NCBI RefSeq assembly: GCF_001550155.1
Contig: NZ_LRUF01000026.1
Coordinates: forward strand, 534,424-567,122
DNA length: 32,699 bases
Direction: 5' to 3'
DNA from: Pseudoalteromonas arabiensis
GTDB lineage: Bacteria > Pseudomonadota > Gammaproteobacteria > Enterobacterales > Alteromonadaceae
The number at the start of each line of letters is the position of its first letter. The first letter of the stretch is position 1. Made by a program: the position numbers and the translations under genes. The notes under the pieces are model-generated. The model was not told where the DNA came from. It searched no databases and was given only the letters and a program-made list of their open reading frames with translations. Below, piece after piece: positions 7,472 to 15,474 of the stretch.

Positions 7472-8557
7472 ATGAAAGAGTCTGTTTATAGAAAATTAGA
7501 AACCTTAGTTGAGCGTTATGAGGAAGTGCAAGCGCTACTAAGCGACCCCTCTGTGATCAGCGATCAAAATCGCTTTCGTACCTTATCTAAAGAGTATTCA
7601 GAGTTAGAAGAAATTGTTAAAGCGTTTTTAGCGTATCAGCAAGCACAGGATGATGTAGCGACAGCTGAAGAAATGCTAAAAGATTCAGACCCTGATATGC
7701 GTGAAATGGCGCAAGAAGAATATAAAGAAGCAAAAGCACAAATAACGGCATTAGAAGACGAAATCCAAATTCTGATGCTGCCAAAGGACCCTAAAGACAA
7801 TAATAATGTCTACCTAGAGGTTCGTGCGGGTACCGGTGGTGACGAAGCCGCTATCTTCGCTGGTGACTTATTCCGTATGTACAGCCGCTACGCTGAAACC
7901 AAAAAGTGGAAAGTAGAAGTAGTAAGTACTAACGAAGGTGAGCATGGCGGTTATAAAGAAGTAATTGCGCATATCTCGGGTGAAGGTGTATATGGTCAGC
8001 TTAAATTTGAATCAGGTGCACACCGTGTACAACGTGTACCAGAGACTGAATCGCAAGGCCGTGTTCACACATCAGCCTGTACTGTAGCAGTCATGGCCGA
8101 GATTCCTGAAGCGGAAGCAATTGAGATTAACCCCGCGGATATTAAAGTGGATACCTTTCGTGCATCGGGTGCCGGTGGTCAGCACGTCAATAAAACTGAC
8201 TCAGCAATCCGTATCACACATATTCCAACAGGTGTGGTTGTAGAGTGTCAGGATGAACGTTCACAGCATAAAAACCGTGCTAAAGCGATGTCAGTACTTG
8301 GCGCTCGCTTGCAACAAGCTGAAGACGAAAAACGCCAAGCTGCAGAGGCATCTGAGCGTCGTAACTTAGTTGGTAGTGGTGACCGTTCTGAGCGCATTCG
8401 TACTTATAACTACCCGCAAGGCCGTATTACCGATCACCGTATTAACTTAACTCTCTATCGTTTGAATGAAGTGGTTGCAGGTGATTTAGGCAGTGTAATC
8501 GAACCACTTATGCAAGAACATCAAGCTGACTTACTCGCTGCGATGGGCGATGAATAA
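7472..8557 (+). CDS. prfA: Peptide chain release factor 1
   Basis: RF1 reads UAA and UAG stop codons and triggers peptide release on the ribosome. The 361-residue protein has the codon-recognition tripeptide P190-E191-T192 in RVPETESQGRVHTS (PxT marks RF1; RF2 has SPF). The catalytic G235-G236-Q237 is in GAGGQHVNKTDSA. GTGGDEAAIFAGDL, typical of class I factors, lies near residue 118. It begins seven bases after hemA and ends two bases before prmC, whose product methylates Q237. Confidence 0.98.
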   Translation: MKESVYRKLETLVERYEEVQALLSDPSVISDQNRFRTLSKEYSELEEIVKAFLAYQQAQDDVATAEEMLKDSDPDMREMAQEEYKEAKAQITALEDEIQILMLPKDPKDNNNVYLEVRAGTGGDEAAIFAGDLFRMYSRYAETKKWKVEVVSTNEGEHGGYKEVIAHISGEGVYGQLKFESGAHRVQRVPETESQGRVHTSACTVAVMAEIPEAEAIEINPADIKVDTFRASGAGGQHVNKTDSAIRITHIPTGVVVECQDERSQHKNRAKAMSVLGARLQQAEDEKRQAAEASERRNLVGSGDRSERIRTYNYPQGRITDHRINLTLYRLNEVVAGDLGSVIEPLMQEHQADLLAAMGDE

Positions 8558-8559
8558 TC

Positions 8560-9405
8560 GTGCCACAAAGCATAGAGCAAGCACTGGTTGCTGCGACGGC
8601 GTTACTAACGCCTAGCAGCGACAGTGCGAAATTAGACGCCCAAGTCCTGTTATTATCCATCCTGAATAAACCGCGTAGTTACTTATTCACTTGGCCAGAA
8701 AAACACCTTACCGAACAGCAACAGCTCGATTTTGAACAGGCATGCCAACGCCGCTTAAAGGGTGAACCTGTCGCGCATATTGTCGGTTTTCGTGAATTTT
8801 GGAGCCTTCCACTTAAGGTAAACCCAACAACCTTGATTCCACGACCTGATACCGAAACGTTAGTTGAATACGCTTTAGGTCTTGAGCTGCCCGCTGATGC
8901 AAACGTACTTGATTTGGGCACGGGTACAGGCGCTATAGCACTTGCGCTGGCCAGCGAAATGCCAAATTGGCAGGTGACAGGGATAGATAGAGTGGCTGAT
9001 GCCGTCGCATTAGCCCAAGAAAACCAACAGCGACTCGATATTAACAATGCCACTTTTGCTTTGAGCAATTGGTTTAGTGCGGTTAAAAAAGAAAAGTTTG
9101 ACCTAATTGTCAGCAACCCCCCCTATATCGAACACGATGATGAGCACTTAAGCCAAGGTGATGTGCGTTTTGAGCCATTATCAGCATTAGTAGCCGATGA
9201 CGACGGCATGGCTGATATTAAACAAATTATTACTATCGCGCGTGACTATTTGACAACAAATGGCTATCTTTTAATTGAACATGGTTACCAACAAAGTGTG
9301 AAAGTCCAAGAATTTTTTGCACAAATGTCGTATAGCCATATACTTACAGTAAAAGATCTTGGCGGTAATGACCGTGTAACGTTAGCACAGTGGGCTCATA
9401 AATAA
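8560..9405 (+). CDS. prmC: Release factor glutamine methyltransferase (GTG start)
   Basis: PrmC uses S-adenosylmethionine to methylate the GGQ glutamine of RF1 and RF2. The 281-residue protein has an N-terminal helical substrate-binding region and a Rossmann domain with VLDLGTGTGAIALALA near residue 115. Its catalytic N186-P187-P188-Y189 is in IVSNPPYIEHDD. The start is GTG at 8560, two bases after the prfA stop, implying coupled but modest translation. The NPP codons form a run of seven C's; the frame reads through it correctly. It is followed after 42 bases by the HD-GYP gene. Confidence 0.96.
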   Translation: MPQSIEQALVAATALLTPSSDSAKLDAQVLLLSILNKPRSYLFTWPEKHLTEQQQLDFEQACQRRLKGEPVAHIVGFREFWSLPLKVNPTTLIPRPDTETLVEYALGLELPADANVLDLGTGTGAIALALASEMPNWQVTGIDRVADAVALAQENQQRLDINNATFALSNWFSAVKKEKFDLIVSNPPYIEHDDEHLSQGDVRFEPLSALVADDDGMADIKQIITIARDYLTTNGYLLIEHGYQQSVKVQEFFAQMSYSHILTVKDLGGNDRVTLAQWAHK

Positions 9406-9447
9406 TAAGCTTTGCTGGGCACACATAGCCTTTGAGGATCCCAAACA

Positions 9448-10986
9448 ATGGATGAATTTTTGTTTTCGGATGAAGCACTTGATGAAGTCAGTGAGGTGGT
9501 TCAAGGTAGTTGGAAAGTCATCGTTGTTGATGATGAGCCAGAAGTACATGCCGTAACAAAGCTTGCGCTCAGTGACTTTGAATTCCAAGACAAACGCCTT
9601 GAGTTTATCAGTGCCTATTCAGGAGAAGAAGCCAAGCAAGTTATTGAACAGCACCCTGATGCAGCTATAGTTTTACTTGATGTTGTTATGGAAACGGATG
9701 ATGCGGGGCTTAAAGTCGCTAAATATATCCGTGAAACTGCGAAGAATAATCATATTCGTATTATCTTGAGAACGGGTCAACCAGGCCAAGCACCTGAACG
9801 ACAAGTTATTGTTAATTATGATATTAATGATTACAAATCGAAAACTGAGCTGACCGCACAAAAATTGTTTACGGTGGTGATGTCAAGCTTACGCTCTTAT
9901 CGCGATATTTTATCGATTGAGCAATCACGTCAGGGTCTCGAAAAAATAATTAAAGCATCACGCGATATTTTTTCTACCCATTCGCTAGAGCACTTTATTG
10001 AAGGTGTAATGCAGCAACTTACATCTTTGTTAGGCACTGTTGAGCAAGCTATGTATGCGACAAGCTTAGTTGCGAGTAACCCTCTTGATAATCAAAAAAA
10101 ACTGGTGGTTTTTTCCGGTCGGGGGGAGTTTGAGCGCAGCGAAGGTAAAGCAATTGAAGAAGTGCTCAATGATGAACAGCTCAATGCCTGCCAACAAGCT
10201 CTAAGAGATAAAACGATTGTTTATCGTGATAATTATTTATTTGCCTATTGCAGCAGTGAGTTTAACCATAATTCTATGTTGTTTATCTCGGGTATCCCTA
10301 AACATTTAACTGATACACAACGCCATTTGATTGAAATTTTTTCGCAAAATGTTCAATTGGCGTATGAGAATGTACAGCTTCAAGCTGAAATTGAGGCGAC
10401 ACAACAAGAGCTTGTGTTTAGACTCAGTGAAGCTCTAGAGCAGCGTTCAACTGAAACGGGTAACCATGTAAAACGTGTTTCGCATATCTGTTATGAGCTG
10501 GCGATGGGATATGGATTATCTAAACGCGAAGCTGAACTTATTCGTTTAGCTGCACCGCTGCATGATGTGGGTAAAGTAGGTATTCCTGATGCCATTTTAA
10601 ATAAACCTGGCCCGCTAACAGACGAAGAGTGGGCTATTATGCAGCAACATGCTGAAAAAGGTCATTTAATCCTAAAGGACTCGAATCGTGACATCGTTAA
10701 TACTGGGGCCATAATTGCGCTATCTCATCATGAACGTTGGGATGGAACAGGTTACCCTAAGGGCTTGAAAGGTGAAGAGATTCCTATTGCTGGGCGTATT
10801 GCCGCATTAGCCGATGTGTATGATGCACTACGTCATAAACGCTGCTACAAAGAAGCGTGGTCACTTGAAGATGTTGTAAAGGAAATTAATGCACAACAGG
10901 GCAAACAATTTGACCCTAAGTTAATAGAAGTGTTTAATCAACGCGTTAAAGAAATAGAAGACGTACTCGTACGTTATCCAGATTAA
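9448..10986 (+). CDS. Response regulator with REC, DUF3369 and HD-GYP domains (probable c-di-GMP phosphodiesterase)
   Basis: Predicted cytosolic two-component output protein that hydrolyses cyclic di-GMP. The N-terminal receiver domain (about residues 22-145) has the acidic pair D28-D29, phospho-acceptor D78 and conserved lysine K130. A middle region (about 150-315) fits DUF3369, a GAF-like sensor linker. The HD-GYP domain (about 325-505) has H372-D373 in LHDVGKVGIPD, HHERWDGTGYP with H427-H428, and G435-Y436-P437, so the metal and catalytic signature looks complete. No transmembrane segment is visible and no histidine kinase lies nearby. It sits between prmC and sirB2, where E. coli has nothing, with AGGA ten bases before its ATG. 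Substrate and partner kinase are inference. Confidence 0.92.
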   Translation: MDEFLFSDEALDEVSEVVQGSWKVIVVDDEPEVHAVTKLALSDFEFQDKRLEFISAYSGEEAKQVIEQHPDAAIVLLDVVMETDDAGLKVAKYIRETAKNNHIRIILRTGQPGQAPERQVIVNYDINDYKSKTELTAQKLFTVVMSSLRSYRDILSIEQSRQGLEKIIKASRDIFSTHSLEHFIEGVMQQLTSLLGTVEQAMYATSLVASNPLDNQKKLVVFSGRGEFERSEGKAIEEVLNDEQLNACQQALRDKTIVYRDNYLFAYCSSEFNHNSMLFISGIPKHLTDTQRHLIEIFSQNVQLAYENVQLQAEIEATQQELVFRLSEALEQRSTETGNHVKRVSHICYELAMGYGLSKREAELIRLAAPLHDVGKVGIPDAILNKPGPLTDEEWAIMQQHAEKGHLILKDSNRDIVNTGAIIALSHHERWDGTGYPKGLKGEEIPIAGRIAALADVYDALRHKRCYKEAWSLEDVVKEINAQQGKQFDPKLIEVFNQRVKEIEDVLVRYPD

Positions 10987-11010
10987 TTAAACAAAGTAGT
11001 ATTGGGGCAT

Positions 11011-11385
11011 ATGGATTATTTAGCAGTAAAACATACTCACATGTTATTTGCCGTGTTGAGTATTGTACTATTTTACGTTCGTTCTTTTTCACGTTTAAAA
11101 ACGGGCGCACTTGCAAAAAATAAAGTGGTGTTCATTGGAAGTCATAGCATTGATACATTGCTGCTTGTTTCTGCAGTTGCGTTAATCGTGATGGCAGGAT
11201 TTAACCCATTAGAGCAATCATGGTTATTAGAAAAAATTATACTTGTTATTGCTTATATCGTACTAGGTGTTGTGGCTGCAAAGCAAAGCGCACAGACTGC
11301 GAAAGTGGTATTGCTTGCTATAACCACCTTCATTTTATTAGCAATTGGTTATTTAGCTTCGGCTAAAACTGCACTTCTTCTCTAA
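11011..11385 (+). CDS. sirB2: SirB2-family membrane protein
   Basis: A 124-residue protein with four hydrophobic segments (roughly residues 8-24, 43-61, 71-86 and 95-113) and the family opening MDYLAVKHTHMLFAVLS. SirB2 (YchQ in E. coli) is an inner-membrane protein of unclear function, named for an effect on Salmonella invasion-gene expression. ATG 11011 is used; a TTG nine bases upstream in frame has no better support. The assignment also rests on position, since prmC-sirB2-sirB1-kdsA is the E. coli order. A terminator at 11395-11434 follows, so it probably ends the hemA transcript. Confidence 0.88.
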   Translation: MDYLAVKHTHMLFAVLSIVLFYVRSFSRLKTGALAKNKVVFIGSHSIDTLLLVSAVALIVMAGFNPLEQSWLLEKIILVIAYIVLGVVAAKQSAQTAKVVLLAITTFILLAIGYLASAKTALLL

Positions 11386-11394
11386 GAATCTCTG

Positions 11395-11434
11395 AGCGGT
11401 ATTTTGATGGCGAGTGCCGTCGTACCGCTTTTTT
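11395..11434 (+). terminator. Two-tier intrinsic terminator after sirB2
   Basis: The outer stem AGCGGTA/TACCGCT encloses an inner stem GATGGC/GCCGTC (one G-T pair) with loop GAGT, and is followed by six T's. It begins 9 bases past the sirB2 stop and splits the operon before sirB1. Confidence 0.82.
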
Positions 11435-11452
11435 ATATCTCATCGTTCAGTA

Positions 11453-11482
11453 TTGGTAACTTAGGGCAAAAGTAGGTAAACT
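11453..11482 (+). promoter_or_regulatory. Candidate promoter for sirB1-DUF819-kdsA
   Basis: TTGGTA (11453-11458) and TAAACT (11477-11482) are spaced by 18 bases directly after the sirB2 terminator and 36 bases before sirB1. Both boxes match the sigma-70 consensus at four or five of six positions. A promoter is expected here because a strong terminator precedes. Confidence 0.5.
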
Positions 11483-11517
11483 AGCACCTCGTTTTTGAAA
11501 GAGATGTTGCAGTATAA

Positions 11518-12345
11518 ATGACCACCCCTTGGTTTGAAGATCAAAATGAATCCTATCAAGATGAGGCCTACGATGCATTTTCTTCTAAAGTGCTTTATCG
11601 TTGTATTGATGCTGAATTAAAGTGGGATACACAAGTAGATCTAACTGCTTGTTATGAACTACTCAATGAATTTGAGCATACGGTTTCAGTACTTTGTGTT
11701 GAACATAAAGAGCCTCATGAACGCTTAGATAAACTCTTGGATATCTTTTATCAACAATGGCTTTTCAGTGCTTCTAGCTTGAAAGTACCCGAATACACCT
11801 TAAATAGCTTTAGCTATACGGTTACGATGCGCAGTGGTACGCAAACAACATTGGCTATTTTACTGTGTCACTTATTACAACATGCTAACTTGGATGCTTC
11901 AGTGACCTTAAGTCAAGGTGAAGTGCAGGTGCATGTTGCCATAAGTGATGAAGAAGGGTACCTCATAGAGCCAAGCACAGGGCAGCAAAGTTGGTATATC
12001 ATTCCTGAAAATGCCAGTGAAGAGAATGGCGATGAGCAAGAGCCGCTTGAACTGGTGTTTGATGAAGAGATATATAAGCTTTACTTAGCTCAGCAAAAAT
12101 GGTCATTCATTAGCGAAAGTAAATTTGGTCATGCGCTACACTGCGTTGACATGCTGATGGAATTATTAGGCGATGATCCTTATGAGCGTCGTGACCGTGG
12201 CTATCTACTTAATCAGTTAGATTGCCCTAAAATGGCCAGAGATGATCTACAGTATTTTGTTAATGAATGCCCAGATGATCCCGCTATCGATATTATTCAG
12301 CACCAGATTGCTGAAATAGAAGACAACAATAATACACACCACTAG
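11518..12345 (+). CDS. sirB1: SirB1-family protein (transglutaminase-like fold with TPR-like tail)
   Basis: This 275-residue cytosolic protein matches the SirB1/YchA family by size, position and motifs. It has an N-terminal helical region, a transglutaminase-like core (about residues 80-165, including RSGTQTTLAILLCHLLQHA and YLIEPSTGQ) and a C-terminal TPR-like repeat (RRDRGYLLNQLDCPKMARDDLQYFVNECPDDP). The usual catalytic cysteine of active transglutaminases is not obvious, and the family is often regarded as non-catalytic. Function is unknown. It is somewhat acidic at the C terminus and ends in His-rich NTHH. It is followed after 15 bases by the DUF819 gene. Confidence 0.85.
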   Translation: MTTPWFEDQNESYQDEAYDAFSSKVLYRCIDAELKWDTQVDLTACYELLNEFEHTVSVLCVEHKEPHERLDKLLDIFYQQWLFSASSLKVPEYTLNSFSYTVTMRSGTQTTLAILLCHLLQHANLDASVTLSQGEVQVHVAISDEEGYLIEPSTGQQSWYIIPENASEENGDEQEPLELVFDEEIYKLYLAQQKWSFISESKFGHALHCVDMLMELLGDDPYERRDRGYLLNQLDCPKMARDDLQYFVNECPDDPAIDIIQHQIAEIEDNNNTHH

Positions 12346-12360
12346 TTTTAAGGAACACTT

Positions 12361-13614
12361 ATGACTGACGCCCGCAGTGCGCTAATTACCAATGACGCAG
12401 TCGTACTTGGTTTACTCGCCGTTATTTTAGGGTTTGTTTTTAGAACCTCGCATAGTAACAATGCAGCATGCCAGAAATTTTATAAATACGTCCCCGCTTT
12501 ACTGCTTTGCTACTTCTTACCATCATTATTAAATACCTTTGGAATTGTTGATGGTCATTCATCAAACGTTTACTACGTGGCATCCCGCTATTTACTTCCA
12601 GCCTGTTTAATTTTATTAACCATCAGTATCGACTTAAAGGCTATTTTAAACTTAGGCCCGAAAGCGTTGATCATGTTTTTAACGGGGACCATGGGTATCG
12701 TTATTGGCGGACCTCTTGCCATTTTAGTGATGAGCGCCGTTTATCCTGAAGCGGTTGGCGGACATGGTCCTGATGCCGTATGGCGTGGCATGACAACCAT
12801 TGCGGGCAGCTGGATTGGTGGCGGTGCTAACCAAGCCTCTATGAAAGAGATGTTCGAAGTAGGCGGTGATATATTCTCGGCTATGGTGACTGTTGATGTC
12901 ATTGTGGCGAACTTATGGATGGCTGTATTACTACTCATGGCGGCTAATCATAAAGCGATTGATGCTAAAACAGGGGCTGATACCCGTGCAATTGAAGATC
13001 TAAAAGAGCGCGTAGAAAAGTATCACGCTGAGCATGCACGTATGCCAACGCTCAATGATTATATGACGATTATTGCGATAGCCTTTGGTATTACAGGTCT
13101 TGCGCATTTTTGTGCTGACTTTTTAGGCCCGTACTTCGGTGCTAACTTCCCTTGGGCACAGGAGTATAGTTTAAATAGCAAGTTCTTTTGGTTAATCGTG
13201 ATCTCGACCACTATCGGGATTAGTTTATCGTTTACTAAAGTTCGCCATATTGAAGCATTTGGCGCCTCAAAGGTTGCATCAAGCTTTTTATATATTCTTG
13301 TGGCCTCGATTGGCTTACATATGAATATTACCGCTATTTTCGACTCGCCTATGTACTTTGTACTAGGTGTGATTTGGATGCTAACACATGCAAGCTTGAT
13401 GTTGATTGTGGCTAAATTAATCAAAGCGCCGCTGTTTTATATGGCTGTGGGTTCACAAGCTAATGTTGGTGGTGCTGCATCAGCACCTGTGGTTGCCTCT
13501 GCGTTCCATCCATCGCTGGCACCGGTTGGTGTGTTACTTGCGGTTTTGGGCTATGGTGTAGGTACTTACATGGCTTATATTTGTGGTTTAATGCTACAAG
13601 CTGTTTCACCTTAA
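12361..13614 (+). CDS. DUF819-family integral membrane protein
   Basis: A 417-residue polytopic membrane protein with about ten to twelve predicted segments. Glycine-rich motifs TIAGSWIGGGANQASMKE (about residue 140) and GSQANVGGAASAPVVASAF (near residue 365) are the internal-repeat signature of DUF819 (YjcL-like) proteins, which resemble two-fold symmetric secondary transporters. A hydrophilic stretch around residues 200-230 (TGADTRAIEDLKERVEKYHAEHARMP described here in part) probably forms a cytosolic loop. The substrate is unknown. It sits between sirB1 and kdsA, with AAGGA before its ATG and ten bases before kdsA. E. coli lacks it here, so it is an insertion into a conserved run. Confidence 0.88.
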   Translation: MTDARSALITNDAVVLGLLAVILGFVFRTSHSNNAACQKFYKYVPALLLCYFLPSLLNTFGIVDGHSSNVYYVASRYLLPACLILLTISIDLKAILNLGPKALIMFLTGTMGIVIGGPLAILVMSAVYPEAVGGHGPDAVWRGMTTIAGSWIGGGANQASMKEMFEVGGDIFSAMVTVDVIVANLWMAVLLLMAANHKAIDAKTGADTRAIEDLKERVEKYHAEHARMPTLNDYMTIIAIAFGITGLAHFCADFLGPYFGANFPWAQEYSLNSKFFWLIVISTTIGISLSFTKVRHIEAFGASKVASSFLYILVASIGLHMNITAIFDSPMYFVLGVIWMLTHASLMLIVAKLIKAPLFYMAVGSQANVGGAASAPVVASAFHPSLAPVGVLLAVLGYGVGTYMAYICGLMLQAVSP

Positions 13615-13623
13615 GGAATAGAA

Positions 13624-14478
13624 ATGAACAACCAGTTAATTAAAATTAACGAGATTGAATTAGCAAACAACAAACCATTTGTGTTGTTTGGTGGTATGAA
13701 TGTACTTGAATCACGTGATTTAGCAATGCGTATTGCGGAGCATTATGTTGAAGTAACTTCAAAGCTGAACATCCCATATGTATTTAAAGCCTCTTTTGAT
13801 AAAGCGAATCGCTCGTCAATTAATTCATATCGTGGTCCAGGTATGGAAGAGGGCTTAAAAATCTTTGAAGAGATTAAATCTACTTTTAATGTGCCACTTA
13901 TTACTGATGTACACGAACCACATCAAGCAGCACCAGTTGCTGAGGTGGTTGATATTATTCAGTTGCCAGCATTCCTTGCCCGCCAAACTGACCTAGTAGT
14001 TGCTATGGCAAAAACAGGTGCCATTATCAATGTGAAAAAACCACAGTTTTTAGCACCGCACGAAATGCGCCATATCATTAAGAAATTTAATGATGCAGGT
14101 AATAACAATGTTGCATTATGCGAGCGCGGCACTAGCTTTGGTTATAACAACCTAGTGGTTGATATGCTAGGTATGGATGATATGAAGCCAATGGCACCAG
14201 TTATTTTTGATGCTACGCATGCATTGCAACGCCCAGGTGGTCGTGCTGACTCGGCGGATGGGCGTCGCGCTCAGGCGGCAGAGCTTGCGCGTAGTGGCAT
14301 GGCACTAGGCCTTGCGGGTCTTTTCATTGAAGCGCACCCTAACCCAAATGAAGCAAAATGTGATGGCCCTTGTGCACTTGCATTAAGTAAGCTAGAAGGC
14401 TACTTAACACAAATGAAAGCTGTGGATGAGCTTATTAAAAGCTTTGCACCATTAGATACCAGTGCCAATGACTTGTAA
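13624..14478 (+). CDS. kdsA: 3-deoxy-8-phosphooctulonate synthase (KDO-8-P synthase)
   Basis: KdsA condenses phosphoenolpyruvate with arabinose 5-phosphate to make KDO-8-phosphate for lipopolysaccharide inner core. The 284-residue product is the E. coli length. Seen: FVLFGGMNVLESRDL at the start, the substrate loop FKASFDKANRSSINSYRGPG near residue 60, ITDVHEP, NVKKPQF and the C-terminal HPNPNEAKCDGPCAL. The asparagine in NVKKPQF fits the metal-independent class, as in E. coli. Start ATG has GGAATAG just upstream. It ends the sirB1 transcript at a strong terminator (14498-14523). Confidence 0.98.
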   Translation: MNNQLIKINEIELANNKPFVLFGGMNVLESRDLAMRIAEHYVEVTSKLNIPYVFKASFDKANRSSINSYRGPGMEEGLKIFEEIKSTFNVPLITDVHEPHQAAPVAEVVDIIQLPAFLARQTDLVVAMAKTGAIINVKKPQFLAPHEMRHIIKKFNDAGNNNVALCERGTSFGYNNLVVDMLGMDDMKPMAPVIFDATHALQRPGGRADSADGRRAQAAELARSGMALGLAGLFIEAHPNPNEAKCDGPCALALSKLEGYLTQMKAVDELIKSFAPLDTSANDL

Positions 14479-14497
14479 TATTTAATTAGTTGATGAG

Positions 14498-14523
14498 AAG
14501 GCGACTATGGTCGCCTTTTTTTA
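14498..14523 (+). terminator. Intrinsic terminator after kdsA
   Basis: Stem AAGGCGAC/GTCGCCTT with loop TATG, followed by a run of seven T's broken by an A. It begins 20 bases after the kdsA stop codon. The gcvA -10 box begins only eleven bases after its T-run. Confidence 0.92.
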
Positions 14524-14533
14524 TTTGTGTCGC

Positions 14534-14539
14534 TATAAT
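14534..14539 (+). promoter_or_regulatory. Consensus -10 box of the gcvA promoter
   Basis: TATAAT matches the sigma-70 -10 consensus exactly, 37 bases before the gcvA ATG. At 16-18 base spacing the -35 would fall inside the kdsA terminator stem (TCGCCT or nearby), which is a poor match, so an activator or upstream element may be needed. Confidence 0.6.
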
Positions 14540-14576
14540 CGATGCATAAGAAAAACTAATTCTAAGCTTGGTGTTT

Positions 14577-15473
14577 ATGTCTCGTCGTTTACCTCCATTA
14601 AATGCATTAAAAGCATTCGAAGCTGCTGCACGCCACTTAAGCTTCACCAAAGCTGCGGAAGAGCTTTATGTAACCCAAGCTGCCGTTAGTCATCAAATTA
14701 AAACCCTTGAAGAACATTTGGGTTTAAAACTCTTCCTGCGTAAAAATCGCTCTTTACTATTAACCGAAGAAGGCCAGGGCTACTTTTTAGATATTAAAGA
14801 GATTTTTACTCAACTAATTGATGCTACAGAAAAACTACTAGCAAGAGGAGCTAAAGGCTCTTTAACGGTAAGTTTGACACCAAGTTTTGCAATTCAATGG
14901 TTGGTACCAAGGCTTAGTTTATTTAATGAGTTACATCCTGAGATAGATGTACGGATTAAAGCACAGGATCAGGACGAGAATTCTCTGTCGGATGATGTCG
15001 ATATTGCCATCTACTATGGCCGTGGCCATTGGAGTGGGGTGCAAACTTATAAGCTTCATACTGAATACCTTGTGCCTCTATGTAGCCCTTTGCTGTTAAC
15101 CGGTCCTAAACCACTTGATCAACCAAGTGACTTGGCGAATCACACATTGCTTCATGATACGACTCGTAAAAATTGGAAAACGTGGATGAAAACGGCGGGT
15201 GTGCGTAATGTGCAAGTTAATCAGGGCCCGATCTTTAGTCATTCATCAATGGTTTTACAGGCAGCGGTTCATGGTCAAGGTGTGGCAATAGGTAATAGCG
15301 TGCTTGCTAAACCTGATATTGATGCAGGGCGTTTGGTTATTCCATTTAGTCACGCTATGGTCAGTAAAAATGCCTACTATTTAGTTATAAGAGAGTCTCA
15401 AACAGAGCTAGGCAAAATAGTTTCATTTAAAGATTGGATGCTGAGTCTAGTTGAACAAGAACAAGAGTATTAA
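14577..15473 (+). CDS. gcvA: LysR-family regulator, GcvA-like (glycine cleavage activator)
   Basis: LysR-type DNA-binding regulator. In E. coli GcvA activates or represses the gcvTHP glycine-cleavage operon and activates the small RNA gcvB. The 298-residue protein begins MSRRLPPLNALKAFEAAARH and has the winged helix-turn-helix FTKAAEELYVTQAAVSHQI at about residues 23-41. The C-terminal effector domain keeps E. coli-like stretches (SLTPSFAIQWLVPRLS, GPIFSHSSMVLQAA). ATG 14577 is chosen; the frame extends nine bases further to a TTG without support. The next genes (hydrolase, ygdD, rlmM) follow at once, as in the E. coli gcvA-ygdD-rlmM order plus one insertion. No divergent gcvB is present because kdsA occupies the upstream side. 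Confidence 0.9.
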   Translation: MSRRLPPLNALKAFEAAARHLSFTKAAEELYVTQAAVSHQIKTLEEHLGLKLFLRKNRSLLLTEEGQGYFLDIKEIFTQLIDATEKLLARGAKGSLTVSLTPSFAIQWLVPRLSLFNELHPEIDVRIKAQDQDENSLSDDVDIAIYYGRGHWSGVQTYKLHTEYLVPLCSPLLLTGPKPLDQPSDLANHTLLHDTTRKNWKTWMKTAGVRNVQVNQGPIFSHSSMVLQAAVHGQGVAIGNSVLAKPDIDAGRLVIPFSHAMVSKNAYYLVIRESQTELGKIVSFKDWMLSLVEQEQEY

Positions 15474-15474
15474 C

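Noticed and set aside
9115..9126. Possible frameshift at a run of seven C's in prmC
   Set aside because: The frame reads N-P-P-Y, the catalytic motif, and stays open to a normal C terminus.
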